64,000 nt of DNA from the NCBI RefSeq assembly GCF_015477775.1, contig NZ_JADLQO010000009.1, forward strand, positions 186,001 to 250,000, in the 5' to 3' direction. Position numbers and translations under genes: made by a program. Positions 52,296 through 61,782 of this stretch are shown piece after piece. The notes below the pieces were generated by a model. That model did no database searches and was not told the DNA's origin. It was given only the letters and a program-made list of their open reading frames with translations. Numbering within the stretch: the first letter of the stretch is position 1; each line of letters opens with the position of its first letter. The DNA is from Nocardia abscessus. Its GTDB lineage: Bacteria > Actinomycetota > Actinomycetes > Mycobacteriales > Mycobacteriaceae.

Positions 52296-53696
52296 ATGCT
52301 CACTCACATCGCGAATGGGGACGACTCCCGTTTTTCCTTCTGGCTGCGTGTGCGTGAATTCGCCGTGCCGCCCTCCATGATCGAGACCGCTACCGCCCGC
52401 CGTCGCGTGGGGGACTGGGCAGGCGCGTGCGCCGCGGCAGGCTTCGATGTCGATTTCAGTTTGCGGTCGGTGGCGCGTAGCCACGGGCACGAACTCGCGG
52501 CTCGAATCCGGACCGATCTCCGCCATCTGGCTCCTGACCTGTTGCGCTGGCATCTGCCCAGGGTTGCTCCGGACGGGTTGTTGCGGCCAGGTCTGACCAT
52601 CGCCTTGGCGCGGTACGACGCGGCACCAGACCAGCGCGGCGGCGCACATCCCGTGCAGCTTGTCGTCCGGACCGCGCCGGCATGGGCGGATGCCGGTCAG
52701 CGAGTCAGCCTCGCGCTGTGGGACGGATCCGCCGCCGGGCCCGGTGCCTGCCTCCATCCGCATCCTCGTCCCAACCGGCGTTTCCGCCTGGATCTCCATC
52801 GCCACCTTTGGGACGCGCGCAGGGTCGATGAGCTGGGGACACGGTCCGGGGCCCAGCGGGCCGCAGACGACCGCGCGATGCTGGATGCCGAGCTGCTCGC
52901 CACGGTTCCGCAGGTCCACCGCTGCGCCGTCGACCGCTGGGCGGCCGAGGCGGAGATTCTGCGCCACGCCGAGGGACGGCGTAGCAGTACTTTCGTCGTG
53001 CGGTTCGGGGCCCGGCAACGGTTGATTCTGGACCTGGACGCCGACGGCGACGGGCCGCCCGTGGCGCGGATCGCGTCGGGATACCCGGTCGGCGACGTCT
53101 CCGCGCTGCCGGTCCTGCCCGACGCGGCGACCTGGGTGCTGCCTGATCTAGAACTGATCCGCACCGGCGCGATTGCCGCCGATCGGCTGCATCCGCTGGT
53201 CGCCTCGGCACTGGCACCCGGCTGGCCGCCAGCTGATGCCTCTCGGATCCCGGACCGGGCTGGTCAACCGCGCGTCGTGCAGTGCAGGGGAGAACAGCAT
53301 CGGATCGGACTGGTCAACGGGGTCTTGTCCGCGCTGGACCACGACCGGGCCGAAATCCGGCGGGAGGAACTGCTGGTCGCCCTGACCGGCACTCCGCTGC
53401 CTTGCCTGCAGGCTATTGATGAGGCGCACCGTCATCCGGACTGTCTTGTCGGCGTCCGTGAACGGTTGGACCATGGCGACACCGCCGGCGCGCTGGCCAT
53501 CGTAGAGGGACTGCTCGGTGCCGACGCGTTACTGCGCGACGGTGCTCTGCGCGACGAACTCGAAACGTCCGCGCAACGGCGAATCACCTACGGACTGTTC
53601 AGGGCAGGCCTGTCCGATCCCGGACTCGGCCGCATTCCCCCGGTTCGCCGTCCACGCGAGCGCCGCGCGCACCCGCGCCACGCGACCTCGCACTGA
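52296..53696 (+). CDS. Unrecognised protein of an AAA/VWA module
   Basis: A 466-residue soluble protein. The N-terminal part reads VREFAVPPSMIETATARRRV, then GDWAGACAAAGFDVDF, RSVARSHGHELAARIRTDLR and HLAPDLLRWHLPR, a helical domain with paired histidines. The middle is beta-rich (RQRLILDLDADGDGPPVARI) and the end is arginine- and proline-rich. I do not recognise the family; relatives precede MoxR-type ATPases in other actinobacteria. AAGGTGAG stands five bases before ATG 52296. The next gene starts 48 bases downstream, so the three form an operon. Confidence 0.75.
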   Translation: MLTHIANGDDSRFSFWLRVREFAVPPSMIETATARRRVGDWAGACAAAGFDVDFSLRSVARSHGHELAARIRTDLRHLAPDLLRWHLPRVAPDGLLRPGLTIALARYDAAPDQRGGAHPVQLVVRTAPAWADAGQRVSLALWDGSAAGPGACLHPHPRPNRRFRLDLHRHLWDARRVDELGTRSGAQRAADDRAMLDAELLATVPQVHRCAVDRWAAEAEILRHAEGRRSSTFVVRFGARQRLILDLDADGDGPPVARIASGYPVGDVSALPVLPDAATWVLPDLELIRTGAIAADRLHPLVASALAPGWPPADASRIPDRAGQPRVVQCRGEQHRIGLVNGVLSALDHDRAEIRREELLVALTGTPLPCLQAIDEAHRHPDCLVGVRERLDHGDTAGALAIVEGLLGADALLRDGALRDELETSAQRRITYGLFRAGLSDPGLGRIPPVRRPRERRAHPRHATSH

Positions 53697-53744
53697 CCCG
53701 GCGACCTTCGTCCCCTATCCACTCGACCCCCAAGGTGATCACAC

Positions 53745-54986
53745 ATGCTTGCTGCTGTCCGCACATCCGCCGATCCGGCCCAACCCTCCCAGCTCGACCT
53801 CGCCGACGAGTTGCTGACGCTGCTGCGCGAGGTAACCACCGAACCACGCCCCGACACCCAACTGGAAGCCCTGGCGCTGGCCGTGGCCGCCGACCTGCCG
53901 GTTCTCCTGTGGGGTGAACCGGGGATCGGGAAGACCGCGGCCCTGACCCAGCTCGCCGCCGACCTGGACCTTCCGCTGACCACGGTAATCGCGAGTGTGC
54001 ATGAGCCGTCGGACTTCTCGGGCCTGCCCATCGTCGGAGACGATCCCGCGGAAAACGGAGTCCCGATGGCTCCGCCGGACTGGGCCGTACGACTCGTCCG
54101 GGCCGGCCGCGGACTGCTGTTCCTGGACGAGCTGTCCACTGCGCCGCCGGCTGTGCAAGCCGCCCTGCTCCGTCTGGTCCTGGAGCGGCGGATCGGCAAC
54201 ATCCAACTGCCGCGCGGTGTCCGGATCGTGGCCGCGGCCAACCCGCGATCTTCGGCGGCCGATGGCTGGGAGCTGAGCCCGCCGCTGGCCAACCGATTCG
54301 TGCACCTGCAATGGACCCACGATCACGACGTCGTCGTGCGCGGCCTCGGCGGGACCTGGCCCCACGCGACCTTGCCGCGGCTGGCTCCGGAGAAGTTGCG
54401 CGAGGCTGTCGCTTTCGCGCGCCGCGCGGTGTGTGTGCTCCTCGCGGCCCGTCCCGCTCTGGTGCACCAACTACCCAGCGCTGAAACCCGCCGGGGTGGT
54501 CCCTGGCCGTCGCCGCGAAGCTGGGAGATGACACTGTGGCTGATCGCCTTCGCCACCGCGGCAGGCTCATCCCGCGACGTGCTTTCCCTGCTGGTCCGTG
54601 GCACGGTGGGCGATGGGCCGGGCTTCGAACTGCTGGCCGGCCTGGACCGGATGGACCTCCCGGACCCGGAGGCGCTGCTCGCCGATCCGGCGGGCGCGGT
54701 CTTGCCCGAGCGAGGGGATCTGCGTCAGGCCGTGCTCGACGGTGTGGTGGCGGCAGTCCGCAAACGCCCGGAGAAATCCCGCTGGGATGCGGCATGGGCG
54801 CTTTTGGTCAAGGCTTCGGAAACCGGAGCGCCGGATCTGATCGTCGTTCCCGCAACCACTCTCGCCACGCTACGCCAGGACCACTGGGACGTGCCGGCGG
54901 CGATCGAGGAACTCGCCGGAGTGGTATCGGTGTCCCAGGAAGCGGATCAGGCGGCCGACCGTGTCGCCGCGAAGGCAGGCCGATGA
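53745..54986 (+). CDS. MoxR-type AAA+ ATPase
   Basis: A 413-residue ATPase. Walker A is GEPGIGKTA (residues 57-65), Walker B LLFLDEL near 125-131, and sensor 1 is AAANPRSS. The spacing and GVPMAPPDWAV are typical of the MoxR/YehL-like group that pairs with VWA proteins. The C-terminal half is a helical lid. Its stop overlaps the start of the VWA gene by ATGA. It should remodel or load a target using ATP, with the VWA protein as partner. Confidence 0.9.
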   Translation: MLAAVRTSADPAQPSQLDLADELLTLLREVTTEPRPDTQLEALALAVAADLPVLLWGEPGIGKTAALTQLAADLDLPLTTVIASVHEPSDFSGLPIVGDDPAENGVPMAPPDWAVRLVRAGRGLLFLDELSTAPPAVQAALLRLVLERRIGNIQLPRGVRIVAAANPRSSAADGWELSPPLANRFVHLQWTHDHDVVVRGLGGTWPHATLPRLAPEKLREAVAFARRAVCVLLAARPALVHQLPSAETRRGGPWPSPRSWEMTLWLIAFATAAGSSRDVLSLLVRGTVGDGPGFELLAGLDRMDLPDPEALLADPAGAVLPERGDLRQAVLDGVVAAVRKRPEKSRWDAAWALLVKASETGAPDLIVVPATTLATLRQDHWDVPAAIEELAGVVSVSQEADQAADRVAAKAGR

Positions 54987-56221
54987 CCGCGAACGCGCCA
55001 GGGACGCTGGACCGCGACAAGCTTTACGCCGCCCGACTGCACGCCGCCAGAGTCCGGCCCTATCTGGCGACCGCACTGTTCGCCCTCTGCGTGGTCGAGT
55101 CGCGCCGAGTACCGACGATGGGCGTCGACCGGTACTGGCGGTGCTACGTTTCGCCGGCGTTCGTGAACCGAACCTCGGTGCAGGACTTGGCCGGAGTGTG
55201 GGTGCACGAGGTGTCGCATCTGCTGCGCGACCATCACGGTCGCAGTGACCGATTCGCCCGGCAACACGACCTGACCGGTCCGGCGGAACGATTGCGGATG
55301 AACATCGCCGCGGACTGCGAAATCAACGACGACGCATTCGGCGACGGGCTGGCCCAGCCCGAGGCGGCTGTCACGCCCGCGTCCTTGGGGTTGCCCGAAG
55401 GGGAACTCATGGAGGACTACCTGCGCAAGTTCCGGCTCGGACCGAATACACAGGGCATAGCCTGGCTCGACTGCGGCAGCGGCGCCGACGGATTGGAACG
55501 CGAGTGGGAGCTGGGACCGGACGGTGCGGACGGCCTCAGCGAACAGGAACGAGACGCCGTCCGGTTCCAGGTGGCGCAGGGCATCATCGGCCGTCCGGGC
55601 AACACCTCGAAAGGATGGCAGCGCTGGGCGGAAGAGGCGTTCCACCCGCCACAGCCATGGCGCGATCTGCTGGGAGCGGCCATGCGCTCGGCGATGTCCG
55701 GCGCCGGTGCGGGCGAGGACTACACCTATGGCCGGCCCGCCCGGCGCTCGGCTGGAGTGCCCGGGGTGGTGCTGCCGAGTCTGCGGCGAACGCCGCCGCG
55801 GGTCTCGGTGCTCATCGACACCTCGGGGTCGGTCAGTGACACCGAACTGGGCAGCGCGCTCCTCGAAGTGGCCGCCATCTCCCGCGCCGTGGGCGGCCGC
55901 CGCGACCTGGTCACCGTGCTGCCGTGCGACGCGGCGGCGAGGATCGTGCACCCGCTGTGTCGGGCCGAGCGAATACCGCTGGTGGGCGGTGGGGGCACGG
56001 ACTTGCGTACGGGCATCGCCAAGGCGCTGCGAGCCCAACCCCGCCCCGATGTCCTGGTGATTCTGACCGACGGCCAGACACCCTGGCCGACCAGGCGGCC
56101 ACCGTGCCGGACAGTGGTGGGCCTGTTCCGCCGGCAGCACGCCGCTTCGTGGCGCGAACACGATCCCGAGTACGTTCCGGACGCGCCGCCCGCGTGGGCC
56201 CGAGTAGTCGATATCGGGTAG
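54983..56221 (+). CDS. Metallopeptidase-like and VWA-like protein (DUF2201)
   Basis: A 412-residue protein with two domains. The N-terminal zincin-like domain has HEVSH (H75, E76, H79) in VWVHEVSHLLRDHHGR, with RMNIAADCEINDD following as in the putative metallopeptidase half of DUF2201. The C-terminal domain is VWA-like: VLIDTSGSVSD (D279, MIDAS DTSGS) and VILTDGQTPWP. It overlaps the MoxR gene. MoxR plus VWA pairs act as metal-dependent chaperones or maturation systems. A protease fused to the VWA suggests controlled cleavage. Confidence 0.9.
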   Translation: MTANAPGTLDRDKLYAARLHAARVRPYLATALFALCVVESRRVPTMGVDRYWRCYVSPAFVNRTSVQDLAGVWVHEVSHLLRDHHGRSDRFARQHDLTGPAERLRMNIAADCEINDDAFGDGLAQPEAAVTPASLGLPEGELMEDYLRKFRLGPNTQGIAWLDCGSGADGLEREWELGPDGADGLSEQERDAVRFQVAQGIIGRPGNTSKGWQRWAEEAFHPPQPWRDLLGAAMRSAMSGAGAGEDYTYGRPARRSAGVPGVVLPSLRRTPPRVSVLIDTSGSVSDTELGSALLEVAAISRAVGGRRDLVTVLPCDAAARIVHPLCRAERIPLVGGGGTDLRTGIAKALRAQPRPDVLVILTDGQTPWPTRRPPCRTVVGLFRRQHAASWREHDPEYVPDAPPAWARVVDIG

Positions 56222-56401
56222 ATGCCCCGCCGCTCGGGGACTGTGGGCGCCGACGACAACTGATCGGCCCGGGCGGTCGGCTGTCCGTTGGGCATGATGT
56301 GCGAAATATCCGGGAAAGCCGTGCGGCTTGCGAATCGGGCGTCCGAGCTCGAGAATAGCGGGTTGGTATGCCGGGTGGGGAACGCGAGGAGAACAATCCA
56401 A

Positions 56402-56779
56402 ATGCCATATGCTGTAGTGGGTTTGATTACCCTCATGCTGTGGGTCTACTGCATGGTCGACGTGATCATGACACCCGAAGCGGAGATCCGGCAGCTGCCC
56501 AAAGGCCTGTGGTTGGTGATCGTGCTCTTTGTCCCAACAATCGGAGCGATTCTGTGGCTGGTGCTGGGCCGACCGCCGAGTGTGCCCGGACGGTCGCAGA
56601 CAAGCCGATACCCGGAGTACGAGCGTCCGGGTCGTTACGTGCCGCAGAATCCGGCTGCCGATGAGGAGTTTCTGCGAGGATTGCGGGAGCGAGCAGAGCA
56701 ACAGCGTCGCGACGCGCAGCGGCAGGAGCAGCAACGTCAGGCCGAGGCGGAACGGCGTCGGGCGGCCGAAGAGCCGTAG
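56402..56779 (+). CDS. PLDc_N-domain membrane protein
   Basis: A 125-residue protein. It has the PLD nuclease N-terminal form: two membrane segments (YAVVGLITLMLWVYCMVDVI and WLVIVLFVPTIGAILWLVLG) with the acidic loop between. Then a Gln/Arg-rich helix (RAEQQRRDAQRQEQQRQAEA) extends into the cytosol. CGAGGAGAA stands 8 bases before ATG 56402. The fold is common in actinobacteria. No enzyme part is attached, so its job is unknown. Confidence 0.85.
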   Translation: MPYAVVGLITLMLWVYCMVDVIMTPEAEIRQLPKGLWLVIVLFVPTIGAILWLVLGRPPSVPGRSQTSRYPEYERPGRYVPQNPAADEEFLRGLRERAEQQRRDAQRQEQQRQAEAERRRAAEEP

Positions 56780-56943
56780 AACATCAGCCGCTGCGCAGTG
56801 CCGGCAGCCCTGTCTCCAGCAGCGGTCCGTCACGTCACCAGCACCCGGCGACTCGTCTCCGGATCATGTACATGGCAGGGGAACGGATCATGCCGGGCCT
56901 GGCGATCGGGCCCGCTTCGAGGCGGGATGGGTGTGCGCTGGGG

Positions 56944-58155
56944 TCAGTCCGCGCGGGGTTCGAGCCGCACGGGAAGAGTGAGGGGGCCGCTGGTGATGAA
57001 TTGCGGGCTGTGCGGGATCAGGGCGGGGTCACAGGCGAGGCTCAGGCGAGGGAACGCGTCGAACAGCGCGGACAACGCGATCCGGGTTTCGAGCCGAGCC
57101 AGCGGTGCGCCGAGGCAGAAGTGCGGTCCGTGACCGAAAGCCAGTTGGTCGTGGTGATCGTGATCGATGTCGAAGACATCGGCGTCGGGATACCGTCGTA
57201 GATCCCGTCCGACCCCGGCGAACCACCCGACGATGGCGCCGGCGGGGATGTCGACCCCGGCGATGCTGACATCCCGCAGCGCGTAGCGGTTGAACATCAC
57301 GCAGGCCGACGAACGGAAACGCAGTGCCTCCTCCACCACATCCGTCCACCGGTCCTCGGCGCGGGCCTTGGCGAGTTGCTCGGGATGGGCGCACAATGCG
57401 ATGACCGCGGTGCCCAGCAGGTGCACTGTCGTCTCGTGTCCGGCGATGATCACCAGCCACAACGTTTGCACCAGTTCCTCGTCGCTGAAACCGTTCTCGG
57501 CGTTGGCCTGCAATAGGGCCGAGGTCAGGTCATCACCGGGTGCGCGCCGCTTGCGGTCGAGCAGTTCGGCGAGGTATGTCAGCATTTCCTCCACCGCGGT
57601 CTTCGTTTCGTCGCCTGTGCTGGTGTGTGACACGACCGCCGTGGTCCAGCGCCGGATCTGTGCCCGTTCGGCGGCGGGCACCCCGAACAGTTCGCAGATC
57701 ACGCGCACCGGTAGCGGTGTCGTGAAGTGGGACACCAGATCGACTTCGGTGTCGCGACCGCGGAGGTCGTCGAGGAGTTCGCCGGTGATCTGCCGAATTC
57801 GCGGTTCCAGCGCGGCTACCCGGCCGGGGGTGAACGCTTGGCCGATCGTTCTGCGCAACCGGCGGTGATCGTCCCCGTCCTTGTTGAGCATGTGATCGAT
57901 ATCGGTCAATGCACGCAGGGGCCAGTCCGCCGGGATGGTTCCATCGTGCAATGCGGGGCAGTTGCGGGCGTTCTTGCTGAACAGTGTGCCGTCGCCGGCA
58001 AGGACTTCGCGCACGGCCTGGTGGCCGACCGCGAGCCAAGCCGCGACCGCACCGGGCAACTCGATCGGGACCACCTGCCCCCGGTGTCGGATCCGCTCAT
58101 ATGTCTCGAAGATGGATTCTCCAGCGGTGGGCAGTTGGATCACGGCTTCGGCCAT
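56944..58155 (-). CDS. Cytochrome P450 (CYP105/107-like class)
   Basis: A 403-residue soluble P450. The I-helix reads IIAGHETT, the K-helix VEEALRFRS, and the heme loop AFGHGPHFCLGAPLAR with ligand C347. It is shorter than the fatty-acid-type P450 at 8275 and belongs with bacterial class I enzymes that act on natural products or xenobiotics. GGGAGA precedes ATG 58155. No ferredoxin or reductase gene is adjacent. The 278 bases upstream contain no gene. Confidence 0.92.
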   Translation of the reverse strand: MAEAVIQLPTAGESIFETYERIRHRGQVVPIELPGAVAAWLAVGHQAVREVLAGDGTLFSKNARNCPALHDGTIPADWPLRALTDIDHMLNKDGDDHRRLRRTIGQAFTPGRVAALEPRIRQITGELLDDLRGRDTEVDLVSHFTTPLPVRVICELFGVPAAERAQIRRWTTAVVSHTSTGDETKTAVEEMLTYLAELLDRKRRAPGDDLTSALLQANAENGFSDEELVQTLWLVIIAGHETTVHLLGTAVIALCAHPEQLAKARAEDRWTDVVEEALRFRSSACVMFNRYALRDVSIAGVDIPAGAIVGWFAGVGRDLRRYPDADVFDIDHDHHDQLAFGHGPHFCLGAPLARLETRIALSALFDAFPRLSLACDPALIPHSPQFITSGPLTLPVRLEPRAD

Positions 58156-58433
58156 GCTGTCTCCCAAAATCGCGAACAGGTGGCGCACGCAGCCGGGTCG
58201 GGTGCGGTGCCCGATGAGTGTGGATCACGGCTCTGTGCTGCTTCGGCCGAATCGGAATCCTCTGCCCCAGAACGGAATTTCGCGGAACGAAACCGATCGA
58301 CGGGGGTCGTCGGGACTGGATGCGCCCGCGCCCTGAGGTAACGAGGTCTCGAAGTGCCGTTCCAGCTGGACGGACTTATGTCGGAGATGTGCCGCACCGA
58401 TGAGTTCGTCGGCCTCGTGTCGTCTTATCGAGT

Positions 58434-58832
58434 ATGACTACACCCACAATCGGCAGTCTGTTGTTGTCCAGCACCGATCCGGCCCGTCTGCGTGATTGGT
58501 ATGCGGCGGTCTTCGCGCCGAAGGTCGACCGTACGCCCGGCGAGCCCGGCTACGATGTCCTGGACTTCGGCGGTTTCTACGTGATGATCGACAGCCGCGA
58601 CGACGTCGGGGCGGCGAACCCCGAACCGGGCCGGATGATCCTGAACGTCGATGTGGACGACGCCCGGGCGGTAGCCGGTCGCATCGATGACCTCGGCGGG
58701 CGATGGCTGGCCGAACTGGACGACCGAGACGGCAGCCTGTTCGCCACCGCGATCGACCCTGATGGCAACTACGTTCAACTCATCCAGCTGAGCCCACAGC
58801 ATCGGGCTGCGATGACCGAGAGAGGCGAGTGA
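58434..58832 (+). CDS. VOC/glyoxalase-fold protein
   Basis: A 132-residue vicinal-oxygen-chelate protein (LLLSSTDPARLRDWYAAVFA at the start, FATAIDPDGNYVQLIQ at the end). Such folds bind a metal or antibiotic. Its stop overlaps the start of a second VOC gene, so both are expressed together. The 24 residues at the start match the usual first beta-alpha-beta-beta-beta unit. Substrate unknown. Confidence 0.9.
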   Translation: MTTPTIGSLLLSSTDPARLRDWYAAVFAPKVDRTPGEPGYDVLDFGGFYVMIDSRDDVGAANPEPGRMILNVDVDDARAVAGRIDDLGGRWLAELDDRDGSLFATAIDPDGNYVQLIQLSPQHRAAMTERGE

Positions 58833-59200
58833 TGCTCACCGACAGCAACGCGTTCAGTGGATTCTCGGTAGACGACATCGAGGCGGCCGAGAGGTTCTAC
58901 GCCGAGACGCTCGGGCTCCGGGTCTCCGAGGAGAACGGGATGCTCCAGCTGCATCTCGGCGGTGGGGGCACGGTCCTGGTGTACCCGAAACCGGACCATA
59001 CGCCCGCGACCTTCACGGTATTGAACTTCCCGGTCCCCGACATCGAGGCGGCCGTCGACGAACTCATGCGCCGCAACGTGCGCTTCGAACGCTACGAATT
59101 CGCCGAGCAGGACGAGAAAGGCATCCACCGCGGAGGCGGCCCCCTGATCGCCTGGTTCACCGACCCCGCGGGCAACGTCTTGTCCGTCCTGGAGCAATAA
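58832..59200 (+). CDS. VOC/glyoxalase-fold protein, second copy
   Basis: A 122-residue VOC protein starting at ATG 58832, with GTG 58829 as alternative. FSVDDIEAAERFYAETLGLR and the ending AWFTDPAGNVLSVLEQ are typical. It is not an obvious duplicate of its neighbour (different loops and lengths). Two tandem VOC genes after a P450 could handle an electrophilic or antibiotic-like compound together, which is inference. Confidence 0.88.
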   Translation: MLTDSNAFSGFSVDDIEAAERFYAETLGLRVSEENGMLQLHLGGGGTVLVYPKPDHTPATFTVLNFPVPDIEAAVDELMRRNVRFERYEFAEQDEKGIHRGGGPLIAWFTDPAGNVLSVLEQ

Positions 59201-59297
59201 CGCGCCACCACCATCGCCGTCATGGCAACCCGAGCGCAGCACGCCGCACACGATGTCGGCGTGCTGACGCGAACAAATAATCGGTTGCCTGTCGGCG

Positions 59298-60446
59298 ATG
59301 GTGGCGGCTGCAATGTCCGGCATGGTCACCCAGGCGCGCCCGCCATGGCGCGATGAGATGAACGCGGAGCGGACCGACGGATCCGTTCAGATCGGCGCTC
59401 TCGTTCCGCTGACTCGGCCTGGCTGGGTCGAGGCGGGCAAACACCTGCTCGCTGGACTCGAGCTGGCCGTTCGCGAAGTCAATGAGGCCGGCGGAATCGC
59501 CGGAAGACCACTCGAGCTGGTGGTCCGAGATACCGCGGCCGATCCACAGAGGGCCGCGGCGGCCGTAGACGAATTGGCTCACCTGGGCGTGGCTGCTTTG
59601 GCGGGGGAGTATCACAGTGTCGTCGCTCGGGCCGCTGCCGCCAGGGCCGACGCCCTCGGCCTGCCGTTCCTCTGCTCGTCAGCGGTTCTCGACGCGCTCA
59701 CCGACCAACGAACGGAATGGGTCGCGCGCCTCGCCCCGGCGCAGTCCCACGGCTGGCAGATCTACGCGGACTTCCTCCTCGGCGCGGGCCACAGGCGGAT
59801 CGCCTTAGCAGCCGAGTCGAGTGTCTACTGGGCATCTGGAACCCGCATCTTGCGGGACTACCTCGCTCCACGCGGCGGCACCGTCATCGAGCTCGACATG
59901 CACGCGCTCGCCCCCAGGGCCGTGTGCGACGAACTCGTCGACAATCGCGCGACAGCCCTCGTTCTTCTGGTCGGCCACCCGGAGCCGGCAGTGTCGATCG
60001 TCAGGTCTGTCCGCCGCGACCAGCGCCTCGCCGAGATCATGATCGGCGCTCCGGCCGGGCAACCGGAGTTCGCCGAATGGGCGACGTTGCTCGGTGACGA
60101 CAGCGCCGCGATCCCATTCCTGCGCTACCTGCCCGAGCGCCTCAGCCCACTCGGTGCCCGAGTCGAGACGGCGTTGCGCGCGCGGCTGGCCGAAGCGCCC
60201 TCCTTCGTCGCCTTCGAGGGCTACGACACGGTCGCGGTCCTCGCCGATGTGCTGCGTTCGCACGGCGCGGACCGAGCGCGCATTGCCGAGGCCTGGTCGC
60301 GCGTTGCGGTCGAAGGCACCCGCGGGCAGATCCAGTTCGCCCGCGCGCCAGGCATCAGTGTTTGGCAATGGGCCCGGACGCCGATCCAAGTCGCCGATCG
60401 AGATCCGATGGAACCCGATCGCTTTCGGATCCTTCACGCCAGCTGA
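59298..60446 (+). CDS. Solute-binding-protein-like (Peripla_BP_6), no signal peptide
   Basis: A 382-residue protein with the type I periplasmic-binding fold of branched-chain amino acid / amide receptors: IGALVPLTRPGWVEAGKHLL, LAVREVNEAGGIAGRPLELV, VRDTAADPQRAA, and FEGYDTVAVLADVLR. The N-terminus has no signal or lipobox whichever start is used (ATG 59298, 59319 or 59358), and no transporter genes are adjacent. It probably works in the cytosol as a small-molecule sensor, like AmiC, rather than as an ABC receptor. Confidence 0.82.
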   Translation: MVAAAMSGMVTQARPPWRDEMNAERTDGSVQIGALVPLTRPGWVEAGKHLLAGLELAVREVNEAGGIAGRPLELVVRDTAADPQRAAAAVDELAHLGVAALAGEYHSVVARAAAARADALGLPFLCSSAVLDALTDQRTEWVARLAPAQSHGWQIYADFLLGAGHRRIALAAESSVYWASGTRILRDYLAPRGGTVIELDMHALAPRAVCDELVDNRATALVLLVGHPEPAVSIVRSVRRDQRLAEIMIGAPAGQPEFAEWATLLGDDSAAIPFLRYLPERLSPLGARVETALRARLAEAPSFVAFEGYDTVAVLADVLRSHGADRARIAEAWSRVAVEGTRGQIQFARAPGISVWQWARTPIQVADRDPMEPDRFRILHAS

Positions 60447-60569
60447 GACCAGTACGAAGGTCCGACTGCCCAGATCCGTCCGAATCGAGGCTGTCTACTT
60501 TATGGCAAATTCACCGCAATTACGCGCAACAGGTGATGGGGGTTGCGTAGCGGCAAAAGGAAATCCGGC

Positions 60570-60582
60570 CCCCCAAAGGGGG
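60570..60582 (-). terminator. Short hairpin after the secreted-protein gene
   Basis: On the minus strand CCCCC-TTT-GGGGG folds into a 5-bp G/C stem 36 bases after the stop of the gene at 60618, followed by a T-richer run. A plausible but small terminator. Confidence 0.35.
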
Positions 60583-60617
60583 TGGCATGGACGAAGCGGT
60601 GATCTGCCGAGTCCGAA

Positions 60618-60923
60618 TCAGGCGGCAGGCTGGGGCTGGTTCAGGTCCCTGACGCCGGTGATCGCATCGATGATGTTCACGATGGCGGAGGTGCCGCCGT
60701 CGAGGGCCGAGCTGCCCGAGTCGAGCATGGCGGAACCGGAGGACGAGCCGGCCGAACCCGTGGACGAGCCGCCGTCGGCCGAGCCCGAGGCCAAGCCCGC
60801 GGAACCGGTGGCGGCGGAGCCAGTGGCGGCGGAGCCGGAGGCGGAGGCCACCGCGACCGGGCCGAAGAACAGGGCGGCAGCGGAGATGGTGCCTGCGGCG
60901 ACAACGATCTTGCGAGAGAACAT
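60618..60923 (-). CDS. Secreted Gly/Ser/Ala-rich small protein
   Basis: A 101-residue protein. Residues 1-29 are a Sec signal (MFSRKIVVAAGTISAAALFF, then cleavage near ASA). The mature part is made of near-repeats of GSA/GSS type (GSAATGSAATGSAGLASGSA) and ends in an amphipathic segment (TSAIVNIIDAITGVRDLNQP). GGAAGGAAG precedes ATG 60923. It is likely a cell-wall or surface protein of unknown function. Confidence 0.75.
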   Translation of the reverse strand: MFSRKIVVAAGTISAAALFFGPVAVASASGSAATGSAATGSAGLASGSADGGSSTGSAGSSSGSAMLDSGSSALDGGTSAIVNIIDAITGVRDLNQPQPAA

Positions 60924-61107
60924 GTACGGAGCTTCCTTCCACAGTTGGATAACAACGCCATCACGGCGCGCACCAGCAACGTTAAGAAAAAGAAATCTCC
61001 AAATCCACTTCTCTTATTGTGGTAATAATCACCGTTAATAGTGGGCTAACAACATATTGTGCCGAGGTAACGCAATTTGATCTTTACTCCAGGTGGGAAT
61101 TCGATGA

Positions 61108-61782
61108 TCAAATTCGGTTGTTTTCGCGACGGCGCCGCGTATCGGCATGCGGCGGAACCGATCCCAAACCGGTTCGAGGTTGAAGGACCTTGCAGAAGAC
61201 GAAGCCGCGCAGGGCCAGGAAGCGCATACCGCCGACCCCCGCCATGATGGCGATCACGGCGCCCGCCTGGGCGATCTCGCCGAGGCCCGGGGCCCAGAAC
61301 TCGAAACCGGCCAGCGCTGCGGTGCTGATCAGAAGGCCGATCAGCGCTAGTCCGCCGCCTTCCCACTGTGCGGTGAACCAGCCGACCCGCCCGGCCGCAC
61401 GAAAGGTGAGCCGCCGGTGCAGTTCGTTCGCGATCACCGTGCTGACGATCGAGCCGGCGATATTGGCGGCCAGCGGGCAGATTCCGTGCACGGCCACGAA
61501 CAGCAGGACATAGGCGACGTTGCTGGAGCCGCCGACCAGGGCGAATCGAATCAGCTGGGCGAAGGCGTGATCGCCGCGCAGATACCGCATCACGCGGTCG
61601 AGTCGGTCGAGCCATTCCGTGCGCAGCATTCGGTAGGGGACGGCGCCGATAGCCTGAGCGATGCCGTCGACGATCGCCTCGTTCCCGTTGGCCTTCCGCA
61701 GCCCCGAAGCGGCAATTGCTGTGCTGTTCACATGAGTACTGTCGCCAGCCCGGCTGACACCGATCTGACGCCGACCTGACAC
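61108..61782 (-). CDS. GtrA-family membrane protein
   Basis: A 224-residue protein. The GtrA domain (residues 78-205) has four membrane segments: FALVGGSSNVAYVLLFVAVH, IAGSIVSTVIANELHRRLTF, GGLALIGLLISTAALAGFEF and AGAVIAIMAGVGGMRFLALR. The N-terminal 75 residues are soluble. Start is uncertain: GTG 61782 or GTG 61731. GtrA proteins flip or hold polyprenyl-linked sugars in wall polysaccharide assembly. No glycosyltransferase is adjacent. Confidence 0.82.
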   Translation of the reverse strand: MSGRRQIGVSRAGDSTHVNSTAIAASGLRKANGNEAIVDGIAQAIGAVPYRMLRTEWLDRLDRVMRYLRGDHAFAQLIRFALVGGSSNVAYVLLFVAVHGICPLAANIAGSIVSTVIANELHRRLTFRAAGRVGWFTAQWEGGGLALIGLLISTAALAGFEFWAPGLGEIAQAGAVIAIMAGVGGMRFLALRGFVFCKVLQPRTGLGSVPPHADTRRRRENNRI

